NCBI GenBank assembly: GCA_013399855.1
Contig: VXAY01004974.1
Span: 310,001-374,000 of the forward strand
DNA from: Oxyruncus cristatus
Lineage: Eukaryota; Chordata; Aves; Passeriformes; Cotingidae
DNA length: 64,000 nt
Direction: 5' to 3'
Below are positions 25,085-37,200 of this stretch, piece by piece. Each line of letters begins with the position of its first letter. The first letter of the stretch is position 1. The position numbers were made by a program, and so were the translations under genes. The notes under the pieces are model-generated. The model ran no database searches, had not been told where the DNA came from, and saw nothing but the letters and a program-made list of their open reading frames with translations.

Positions 25085-25194
25085 ATGGCAAATCTGCGCA
25101 TCGAGTCACCGCCTTGCTGCAACTACCATTTTCGGCAGATAGCCAAGATCTTAATAAAGAGATGGGAAAATAAAGGTGTGATGGGGAGAGAAAG
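25085..25194 (+). CDS. Hypothetical first coding exon
   Basis: An ATG at 25085 in good context (ACCATGG) opens a frame of 37 codons that ends in TAA just past a donor-like site (AAAG|GTAATG, exon end at 25194). If spliced there, the exon would encode 36 complete codons plus two bases. The translation begins MANLRIESPPCCNYHFRQIA and has a basic C-terminal half; I do not recognise it. The frame is also open upstream to 25013. Location downstream of a TATA-like box and CpG island makes it a reasonable first exon, but the short length, the absence of a visible second exon and the lack of a recognised domain mean it could equally be non-coding RNA sequence or chance. Confidence 0.2.
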
Positions 25195-25200
25195 GTAATG

Positions 25201-28200
25201 CCCACCACACTACCCTGCTCCTCACATGAGGATAAATAATGATAGTTACAACAATGATGATAACAATAACAATGCTATTAACAACCAGTGTAAAGAGCAG
25301 AGCAGGGAAAATCATCAGAAACTAGGGGCATCTCACCTAACCCATTAAACCCACAGAAATAAACTTTAAAATTTAAGGAAAACAAACACATGTTTGTTCT
25401 TCCCTTCTCTTTTGAGCAGATGCTTGCCAGTTCTGGACCGTTAAGTGGAAGGTTGTTTTGAGAATCCTCAGTGTGGATATGGTTTGCTGCAGCTCAGCCC
25501 AGGTACGGAGTCCCACTCTAGCTGAAAAATGCAGGCACTCATTGCAAATTGCAAAAGTATGGCCTTTTTAATTAAAAACCAATGGACCTCATTTTATTGG
25601 GCCTTCCTGAGACTGGCTGGGTAGCCACAACATTTCTTTGCATTTAATTAAAGTTTTTGTGAAATAAATAACTGGCATGCATGTAATGCATACATGAATC
25701 TATGTATATATAAAAATAGCTTTGACCAAGAAGTATGGGGAGGTTTTCACAGAGGGGTGGTGCTCTCAGCCCAGTGCTTTTATGAAAATAATACAGTAGG
25801 TTTCTGTTCGGAACATTTGAAGTCAAGTCACCTAAGATAGTTTGGACAGTTTGCATCAGCTGTCATTCTATTTGTACCATGATTCCCAGACGTTTTCTTA
25901 AAACCCACCAACTTTTATGCTTGGATCTTCAAGTTCCTGTTATAATCCTGCACAATAATTTCAGCTAGCGAATTTACGGAGAATGCAAGACTTTGTGGCT
26001 TCAGAATTCCATCTAAGGAGATGCATCTGAAAATATCCTTTTTTTCCATAGTTATTTTAATCCCATTCTCTGTTAAAGAAAATATGTAGGAAAATGTGTT
26101 TCGAAAATGTGTTCTCAACTATAATAGTTGTTACAGGGGAGGAGCTTTCTTTATTTAACTCTAGAGGATGTTCTTCCAAATTGCATCATTTTTCTGTTGG
26201 CATTTGTTACTCGGAAAAGGAAAGATGGGAATGACAGAAGGAAAAGATGAGAAACAGGTTACAACAAACGGAATCTCTTCAGCAGCAGTACACTTTTCAC
26301 CTCTGGGTGCCACTGTTCAACTGTTTCTTCTGCAGTGACTATCTGCTTAAAAGTCCAGCTCTTATTGGAGAAATATTCCCTAAAAGAAACTTAAAGACAT
26401 ACTGCCTATATCTCTGGACAATCAAGAAGCAAGTTTCTATTATGTGGATATTAGTTGTGCCTGTTCTGATGTGCTTTTAACATACTCAACAAGGAAACAG
26501 TAAACATTCCACATTTGTTCAGTTTAGTGAGAGTAGTCTGATGGTTTATTTAAAACTTTTCTTGCCTCTTTAGTTAGAAGTTGAAATGTGAATCTGCTTT
26601 TTTTTTCATATAAATGAATACTAGCACAGATTTAATAAGTTTGGAGATTTACTGTAATCATTCAGTTGATTTAAACAAGTTCTACAATATCAACAATAAT
26701 TTTCTTTATTGCCCACAACCTACATAATTCAAAAATCTATTGACCAGTATAATTTCTTTCTGCTGTGGAACTGTTACTATTCAGAGCAAAATTAATTGCA
26801 TTATGTGTATCCAGCTGTTCCACCAGATTAATTATATTGTGACTATTTCTCCTAGAAGCTCAGCCAGGGCAACTCATTGCTAAATGATGCTGGACCTCTT
26901 CTCTGAACTGTACTATGATTTTAATTCTAGTCAAATAAATATCTCCTATGAATGAAATCAAGTGTGTCATTTAACTCCTTCATTACTGTAAGGTTGTGTT
27001 TTGAGCAACATTTTCAAAATAGTAACGATTACCTTTTAAGTCATGATATGTACCTTTTCTCACCCTGGGAGGAATACTCTGCTGTCTGGCCCATATCTTC
27101 AGTGTAGTTATTCCTGCACTGTGCTAAGCACCACAGTCTATCAGTGAAAGCCAGCCAGCCTTTTCTTACCTGCACGCAGACAGTGGAAAGTTCCATGATT
27201 GCCTCACAAACTGTATTTATTTCTGCTCAATAGTTCTTCTATATATGTTCTATATATGCATCTGTTTAAAGTGGTAGAGGAAAAATTCAGACTAAAGCAT
27301 CTGGTAAAAATTAATTTCAACTTTGTCCCAGATTTGTACTATTTTTTTTTCTATGCAGTTTCATTGGAAAATCCCAAATAAATAGAACACTCGAAAATAA
27401 AAGAATTTAACTTTATCCTGGGAACATGCAGTTTAGGTTTTGGAAGGGGAAATGTGTAATAAAATGCTGCTCAAATGAAACTGGTGAAGCTGTAAAATAC
27501 GTAAGTGGAAACTTTGAGGAAACTGGCAATGAGAAACTGGAAATCAAGCAGTAATTTAAGTTTCACACAACCACCCTTTGCATGTGTGAGTACAAAGGAG
27601 AGACTAGGCACCAGTGTGAGTCAGACCTGTCCTCTCAGGAACTGAGGGGACAGAGATTCCCAGCATCTGTTTCCTTAACTATCACCCAGAGGATACTGGT
27701 GGTAAATTACAGTGAGTAAAAATAGAATCAGAAAACTAACTCAAAACAAATGAGGTACTGTATTCTGCAGTGCTTTTGCAGTAGATCTGTATCCAGCTCA
27801 GCTTTCATCCGTGTTCAAATTGGACGTGTCGGCTTACATGCACTTCTAAGCAAGTTGTTAATAAAATCACAAACATGGATAATTTGGATGTCCCACAGAA
27901 TATCTGGCCGAATTTGATGCCTTAAGGGGAGATTCATCTTACTCACACATTTTATTGAATGTGTCAATGTCATTGTGGTAGAACAAGATGGCCAACACAA
28001 GATGGCAGAATTAACCACTGCCCTTCTTTTGGAGTGAATGGGCCTTTATCCATTTGAATCAATTGTGGTGCAGTGAAGAGGCTCCAACTGGAAGAGTGAG
28101 ATTGTAGGTGTGAATTATTTTAGGTGCCCCAGTGATCTGTAAGTATTTTCCATGTCATCAGTGAAGGTTGAAGTAATAATACTTTGCCTTGAAGGGCTCT

Positions 28201-31200
28201 GGTGAAATTTAATTAAAGTACCGTGAGTTCTTAATCTGGAAGACACATATAGTTGCAAGGACTTTTTATCAACCGTAAGAATTCTGAGTTTATACTCAAA
28301 AATCAAACATGTAAAATAATATTTTACTGATTTAATAGAGTTGTGATGTTTGAAAAATATCAAAGATCAGTGTGGAGTCAGCATGTCTTCAGTATATCCT
28401 ATTTTCTGTAAATAGGCATTTTTTTTCATATGGAAATATAATGTGACTCAGACTTGTGAAGAAAACCCCAACCTTTTATTTTACAAATACATTTGTTTAT
28501 GTGTAATTAATATGAGATATTTATGGAATCTATAATGCTTTAGTAAATAATAATTACAGGTTTCAAGAAACACAGCAGTTTTAATGAAATAGATTTCCAG
28601 GTAAGAGAACTTAACCATATTTAGCAGAGTTGATCCAGTAAATTATCACTGTCAACTCTTAGTGACTACCATTTCAATATATACTGTTGTCAAGAGAGAA
28701 TAAAAATTTTATGTCTTCTTTTAGTGTTTTGCCTCCTCATACTTTGAGATATACCTTTTTGTCCTGTTTTATTCCTCATAAAAGATCATTTAGTTTTATT
28801 TCCAACACAAGGTGTTTGAAGAAAAGCCTTTTCTTCTAGAGAAGTTAATAATTTTAGTGGCAGTAGACTTAAATTTTTTGGGGGTAGAGGAATAGTTCAT
28901 AAAACAATAAAAAGATGACAAAAAAGAAAACAATCATATATGCAATAAGTACTAAAAATGAACCACTGTTGGTTAAAAGCTGCCAAGCAGAAAATAAAAA
29001 GCTTTACAATGAAGAGCACCTAATCTACTACCTCCTGTTGCTGTTATACAGAGAAAATTTGATTTAAATGATTTTCACAAACAACGCAATAGCAAATCAG
29101 CAACGTTGGTGTTCAAGATTATTTAAATACACAGAATTTAATTACACAGAATTTACAGTTCCAAAAAAAAATCTTATTGTGTGTTTCGGAAACTAGCAAG
29201 CTTAATGATGTGACTCTCATCTAATCACAAGTATTTGTTGTTTACAATTCCTTTCATATTTGCTCTACTGTGCATTCAGTCCAGTGTCCATGTTCTCCAG
29301 TTTATCACAGATACCTTCCTAAGGCAGTTTTTCTTCTCAGCATTCATGTGGTTTAGAATCTGGGCCTGGAGGTGAGGAGTGTATTTTAAAAGAAAATATT
29401 TCTTACATTTTTAGCCAGGTTAAAAGTTGCCAATTATTTTTTTGTTTGGTATTTTGCTTAATTAGAGTCAGGGTTCCATGCTACATTCTTAATGCTACAT
29501 GCAAACAATAACACTGACATAGGGACCTTCCGCTTTAAGAATTTGTGAATAGACTTTCAAATTACTAGTTGCTGTTGTACCCATCATATCCTATGGCTTT
29601 ATGATATATCACATTGGAAAATATAAAGATAACCTAAGAATATTCAGAAGTCCCCTTGATACGATGATGATCCAGGTCCATTCAGTCCCTTGTGCTCCCG
29701 TCTGTTTGTGACATGATCATTTCTGGTGGCTGTTTTCCGGTAGTATTTGGGTGATGCAGTGTGGTTACTGCACCAGCTGCTTCAGGGGCAGATGGCGTTT
29801 TCCTTGTATGCTTTCTAATGCCATTTGGCATTTGTTTGACTTATTCATTCAGGAACTTTAGTGGCTGAAGCACCTCTCTTCTGGTCATCGAACATCATAC
29901 ATATCTGCTGCTGAGAAAGATATCTTCCTACTGTGAAAGACCCTGGGAGACATACGAGGCAAAGAAGGCACCAGGTAAATTAAGTGATGTTAGAATTTTT
30001 TTCCTGTCTGTACCTAGTTTTCTTGATTTTAAAAAAGAAAATTAAGCACTTTACTTACCTTACGCCAAGCAACTCCCACTAAAATAATGGCAGCAGTTTT
30101 TATTAGCAATGAGGAGAAAACCCTGAGAATTTAAGGCCAGTAGTAATTGCAATGCGCAATTTGCTATGGCTTTCATAAGAGTTATATTAAGCCAAATTAT
30201 TTTTCTGTGCTTTCTCCCACTGATCATGTAAACAGCAACACATTTTTTGATTTATGCTGCCTATTCTACTGTTCTGTCTCTGCTGCTGGAGTACAAGAAT
30301 GTGCTGATTCACTCAGTAATGTTTTGCAACATCCATTTTCACACTGCATTTGGTTAAAACCCCATCTGGCTCTGCATGACTGGGAAGCTCTGCTCATAGC
30401 TCCAAAATCAAGAGCTATGAAATGACTAGACTTGTCTGCAGATTGTTTAGTCACTGGAGGCAAGATTTAATGAAACTGTTGTATCGTAGGAGTCTTTGTA
30501 AGAAATGCAGCTCATTATTTCTTGTCCTAAATGGGTGTCTACATTTTAGAAATAGTCTTAAGTATTTTTTGAATTAGGTTTGTGTATTTATGCATATAAT
30601 AATTAAAGTATAAGTATAAAACAATTGGCTTTTTATATATAAATATACATATACAAACATAAAACCTTATGATACTTTCTGGAAGATGTGTAGGGTAATG
30701 GAAGTTGGATGCAATCTTAATAGAAAATAGAATGACTTCTAGAAATTCAGATTTTAAAAAAGATCACAATACCCATTGCTACGATGTCTTAGAGAGAACA
30801 CTTTTTAATGAAATTAGCGTCAGGATTAATACAGATTTTAAAACACTTGCTCTGTCTTCCTACTGGGTCCTCTGCTGCAGGTGAGCTGGAAATGGATTGT
30901 TCTAGGGCTGTGGGAGGACTTTTATCTGCTTATTAGTAAAGACTGTAACACAGTCGCTTGTACAAACAAAGCCATAATCCTTTCCAAGAAACAGGAATTT
31001 TGACATGAACTTTCATGGAAAAAAACCCCACAACACAGAAAACAGAAGCCAGACTCCGCTCATAATGGCTCATTTCTCTTGGAGCTTAGTTTTAAGCTTC
31101 CTTTCTTTTGATCTGAATTATTAATACATTTAATAATAAAATGATTAAATTTGCATACACATATTATTAGATTTCACCTGTGCAGACAAAAGGGTAAGGG

Positions 31201-34200
31201 TTGACCACATACCTAACAGCAGAGGATACTGATATTATCAGGCTGCCCTGCTGTTAATACCAGTAGAAACAGGAGAAATATCCAGAGCAGGACTTGACAT
31301 ACCAGTTCACCACTCGAAAGAGAGGTGTTCTCCTCTTGTGCCCATGGCAGCTTCTTCTCTCCCTGCTTCAGAGTGCTTTCCTACTGCTTACTTTGTATCA
31401 GTTGAAATGCTTATTCCATGTCTCTTCGTAACTAAGGATAGTTTTTGGTGAGGAATTGTGTGTTGCTGATAGTGAGCTGGATGGCCTTGCAGAGGCATCA
31501 GGTAGGTAAGTGCCAGAACTGATAGGAAGGAGTCAGATGCAAAAGCTGAGGGAAGGAAGAAGGAAAATGTGCAAGGTCGATGGGAGAAAGGAGAGACAAT
31601 AGCACAGGATTCTAAATTTTCCCATCTTGACTTCACTGTCATGTAAAAGGTTGTATAGCAGTTTTGTTTTTTTTTAGCAAGACGATGCAAAAGGTACTTA
31701 AAACTATTGAAGTAATGCACGACAAAATCTTCAGTTGCCTAGCATAAAATCATATAAGCCACATTCAGTTTTGAAGCAAATTTTCTCCTGACTTCAGTTT
31801 TTCTGGCAACTTTTCAAGGATAAGTAGAAATTTTATCCAAGTGTTGGATTTGGTCAGTAGCCAGTATTTTATAGAAATACACATGTAGAAAACAGGGAAA
31901 AGAAACTAGCTTGAAAAAGGTGCAGCTGGAAGTTCCAGCTCTAAAAAGTGGTCTTGTGTGTGGCATTTTCTTTTTAGGAAATAGAAAACTTAGATATATA
32001 TACATTTTTCAGTTTTCACTTGATTTTTAAATGTCTGCCTTTGAAAGGAAAAGCACAAAGCCTGCGGTCTGTGATCCATACATTCTGAAGGTGTGTCCTT
32101 TTATCCTCACAAGGTGGTTTTGCACTATCATTCCAGCTCCTGTGACTTTGTCCTTTTAACAGCTGACCCTAAATTAGGTAATTTACACTCAGACGATAAC
32201 AAATTTTAATTTCTTCTTGTTCAATAGGCACACTTATTTGCAGCACATTATTAGAACTTGTTATATGAACATCGACTCCCTCCCGAGCTTTACACTGGGC
32301 TCTTTGCTATCACACCGGTGTTCTTCATAATAATCTGTTTTAACAAAACTTTTGGGAGAAAAAGTGCTATTATGTCAATTCTGCAAAGGTAAAACTGAGA
32401 CAGATAGAAACATGACTCAAAAGAATCTACTAATTCTAGGAGCATGGCTTGACAGTACTGGCTTGTTTTTTCTCAGTAGCTGGTATTATAACAGCACTGT
32501 GTTATATAATAGCACTGGTAATATAGTAGCACACTAAAAGCACCGTCTCCATTGATTCCAATTATTCCTATCATGCATGAAGAACACATATTTGGTGATC
32601 ACTTAAAAAAAAATTGCTTTGAGTTACTTGCCTAATATATAAGGACTGTGTAAGTCAATGATAGCTTCTAATTCTTTAGGTCTGTGTTTCAACTGCCTTA
32701 TTCAGGAAATTATCTCTTCTGTTTCTACTAACTTTTAATTCTTTTAATTACATAGTTTAGCCCACATAATGTAACAAATATTTCTGGATGTGGCAGGGAA
32801 GATAAAAAGATCTGAAGTAAGAGATGTCAAATATTATAGGAAAGCTTTATGAAACAACAACCCAGGCATCATTAAAGTGGTTATTTGTTTCATGGCTGAC
32901 TTCAATCATATTAAGTAGAAAACCTGATTTGAGGTGACTTGTGAGGTCCTGAAGGTATTTCTGGAAACATCAGACTGAATTCTGTCACATTCAATCTGGC
33001 TCACTAAAATGAAAGATAGTGACAATCATAGTGGCTGGACTCTAAAGTGCTGAAGTTGCAGTGCACATGAATTTTCACTGTAACTTCACATTAAGAATAC
33101 ACTTTCACCCTTCTGCAGCAAATGAAGCAGTGGAGTCTAAAAAAATCTTCTCTAAAAATTCAACCACAACGTGGCTCCAACCTGTGCAGTCAGATGGGGA
33201 TACTGTGGAAAAAATTATCTGAAGCCCTCTTCTTTCAGTCCCCATCATCCTCTCCTGAAATTTTTAGAACTCATCCCTGAAATTTTTAGAACTCATCCAT
33301 GAAATTTTCATTCTCTTTTCTTATCAGGATGTTCGACACTGCCTTTTGCTTTAATTAGGTTTATGGAGAACCTGCAAGTTCAGACTCTTGTTTGGTTGTT
33401 GAGGGATGATACTTTTCACTGAATAACAGCTGGATCTGTACCTTGTGTACCAAGTTTTATCAACTTAACTGCTACCTGAAGACTCTCAGGACAACTGCTT
33501 GTTGTTGATGAAATCAACATTGGTGGTTTGGAACAGCCTGTAGATTTTATTTTTATTTGGCTTTTGTTTAATTGGTTTTCTGCATGCATACACACCCTAT
33601 AAAAAATGTATTTATTTCAAGCAATCACAAACAGAATGTGAGGAAATGTTTCTATCCAAAACTTAGTCCACAATGGACATTTGGGTCAAACAGTTATTTT
33701 TATCTGGTTAATTATAATGACTTAATGTTATATGAATGTGTCTTGCTGGAGCTGTTTATAGACTAATGGTCGATCCAGTCCTGAATACAACAAATGGACG
33801 TGTGGAACTCTGCTGGCCATATTCACTTATAGCAGGTCTGGAACTGGGCCATTCAATCCAGTAGATTAGTGCAGGATGTTGAATTTGATTCACTGTGGTT
33901 ATTAGGTGTGTGAATAAGAAAAAAGTAGAGTCTTGTGGAAAAAATATTAACAGCTAAAAATCAAAAGCAATATTTCCATTGGGCATTTCTCCAGTAGGTG
34001 TTCTGTGAAGTGTTAATAATATGCAATTAATTCCCTGAATGCAGCACTTGCATTCTTTTTTATCAAGGTTTTGAATGTTTGTGAAAACACAATCCTTTCA
34101 GCTCTTTACAAGACACTGAAAGATCTGTCTGCTCTTAAGACTTGTGTTCTTCTCCTGGGAGTCTGAGTGAGGAGCGTGACTTCCAAGTTTGCTGAATATA

Positions 34201-37200
34201 CAGATGGCTTGGACCAACCCTGTCTCTGCTACAACATTGTGGATCCAGACTCTGCTACTTCAACACCTCATTGTAATATATAACAGAACATTTTTGTCAG
34301 GCGCACACTAAATGTGCAGCAAATATATTTATGTTTTTTTTATGAACTGAAACCCCATTTCTTTATTCTATCTAAACTGCAGAACAGCAATTTATTCCAT
34401 CTACAAGCTAATGGACATGCAGTTAAATGGATTAATAATTGGCTAAGATGGATTATTTTTTGAGAAATAGTAGAAATGTTGAGAGCAAATGAGTGGAAAA
34501 CTTTTATTCTTGATTTTATTTGATCAAGAATAAAAGGATATGACTATTATGTTATATTTAATTGTATACCTAGACAGTCAGCATTCTGTAACTAGGCTCA
34601 GAATCTGTCTAATAGTATACAAGAATTTTTTTTTTTATGGTTACTGCACTGTTTTTAATGTAAGGACAGAGAACATCTTTACAGATAAGTAATAATGGAG
34701 GGTTTTTTCCTGTATTTTTAAAGCAAATTTTCCACAGCTGTGATGTAAAATTGGTTATTTCCTGGTAGTTAACACTCAAGTTTCGCATAATAAGATTTGT
34801 TTTCCTAGCAAACTGATGCCTTGGTACTGTAGGATTAAAATTCTAAATCATCTCAATGAAATGCCTGTTTCCATTTTTAATTGTTGAAGTCAGAAAGGGA
34901 ATAAAACTACATAACTGCAAATGGGTTTTGGATTTCAATTTTAAGAGAAAGCTGTCATCTTAAATAAGTTCAATAACTCCTGGGAGCCAAGATAATTTTC
35001 AAAAGATAATAACTTGAACAAAAAGAAAAGCCCCAACAACCCAGCCTCAAGTGATGTATATTTATAAACAGGAAAATCATTTTCAATTGAAGAGTAGTCC
35101 CTAGAGATCACTACATTTCCACAGTAAAACAATTCTCAGCTTGAATCCAATCCAATTTCATAGCTTTCTACTGTCCCAGCATTGTGCCCTTATCAGTTAA
35201 GATGCTAATTATTTCCCCTTTGACCATATCATCTGATTCTGGTGATATCAAAGCAAACCCAAGTGGCTAAACATACAATTATTGGATATTTGACGTCATC
35301 AAGTGGCAAGGTTCACTTTTTTCTTCTGTTCACTTATAGTGCTATTGTCACAGTACAGTAAAAGTACAGTAACACTCCTTTTATATTTTGATGCAAATGG
35401 TACCATTGCTATAAATGCTATACACATTTATTTCTTTCAGGAAGCAAAGGAGAAAAATAAACTCTTCATGTTATTAAATTGGCTTTTTACATTCTGACTT
35501 AACCTTTATAAAATGAAAGATACAAAGTCAAAAGGTAGTTATGTTAGAAAATATTCATCTGGATTGCTGTATTGATTCTCTATCCCTCTTTTTTGTTTTT
35601 TTTTTTTTAAAGGGAAAGCCAATAGAATATAGTTGCAAAATGCATTCATTAGCCCATGGCGTGTTTCTAACTCCAGTGTTCTAACAGTCTTCCCCATCAC
35701 CCAATTACTTTTTTAATGGTTACAGTGCAATATTTACTAAAAAATAAATGACTCCTTCTTGTCTGTAATATAAATAAAAAATTTTGTGTTACATGTGAAG
35801 TCATATTTATTTTCTTTTTTTGTTGCTTTTCTGAAAAAAATAAAACCAGAGAATCAGAACCCCTAATTAACTGTTCTTGGACTGTCAAGAACATGTGCCT
35901 GAGAAAAATGGAGCACATTTGGGCACCAAAACAGTAGGACAGATTCTCATTTGGGTTTCATACCTATTTAAATAGTACTGGACAATATATAGAGAACTTA
36001 AGCAGAGAACAGTTTACATTTGTATTCACCTTTGAAGTCTTTAGGACTTGATAGAGTAGTGTGGAGCAGTCCATGGGTACACCCAGTGACCAGCAAAAGC
36101 CAACAGTAAATGCCTAGGGATGCATTTTTGAGCAGATGTACCAGGAATATAGAGAACAATAAGTTAGTTGTGCTGTAGAATGGGCACTAAAGTCATATGA
36201 AAGCGGGAATTATTTTGGAACCTGATAAAAAGCATTTGAAATCAATCGTTTCTTTTCTTCAATTTTGAAGTGCTTCAGATCAACAGCAACTTTAGTTTTG
36301 AGTCTCATTCAAATCATGGTACCATCAGCCAAATGCTTTCCTGACGTTGCTGAAACATTGTTTCAAGACCGATTTGCAGGAGAAAGAAACCACTTACTGA
36401 ATCAGTGAGACCACTTCCTGAACATTTTAATTTTACAGGAAAAAGAAAGGATATTGAAAACAATAGGCGCTGCAGCTTTTTGCTGAGGGAAGTCTGACAA
36501 TAATGGGCTCTGATTTAAATACTGTTATGCAAAAGTAATTTATCTTTCTTTAGGAAATTTAAGAAAACAGGGAAAATGCTACTGAAGTTTCATCTGATGT
36601 TTTTTCCCTTTGTGTTTACAAGGTCAGATTTATGATGTGTTTGCATCAGACATATAACTGTGAGTCTGAAATATGCTTTTCTTGAATATTGCCTTAAAAT
36701 ATTGATGATTTTTTTTTCCCCCTGTGGAGAAATCTAACCCCAAATCAGAAAATAAGCCAACAGCAAGAAACAAGTTAATATCAAGATTTTCTTTATTCCA
36801 TTTGGTGTTGTATTCTCTAGAAAATTTTAAATAAAATCTGAGGAAAAAAGCCCAGAATGATATTATATCCAAATCCCTTTATTAAAAGATATTTGTCTGA
36901 TCTCAGAGAGATATGGACCATGAGATTAATTCAACATTCTGCTAACTCAGCAGCTTGCTACAAATATTTAAATTTATGAATTGTTTTAATACTGAATGCT
37001 ATGTGTTAATGAATACTTTGTTCTGTGCAAAACAGAGTTTGGGAACCCTGACTGTATTAGGATCTGTTTCTGCTAATATAAATATAAATATAATTCAGGT
37101 TTTACAAAGGCTTATGTTCATTATGCTGATCAGCTAAATCAGACGCTGGCCAAAGCAGTGTCCTTGGCTGTCAAAAATCAATAAACAATGAAGGACTTGG

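Larger units (their letters stand above)
24700..25130 (+). promoter_or_regulatory. Second CpG island, possible promoter
   Basis: A short CpG-rich block follows the minisatellite directly. It contains CCGCGG and GCGGCCGC-like CpG clusters, a GC box (GCCCCGCCC, within 24880-24889), a strong CTCF-like core (24859-24872) and a TATAAA at 24966-24971. A start about 25-30 bases after the TATA element would fall near 24995-25000. The downstream sequence stays relatively GC-rich and contains an ATG in good context and a splice-donor-like site. This fits a promoter of a small or non-coding transcript on the plus strand. No known gene is recognised. Confidence 0.55.

Noticed and set aside
31388..31720. 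110-codon minus-strand frame
   Set aside because: No domain, signal peptide or recognisable similarity; a length expected by chance in a 64-kb window.
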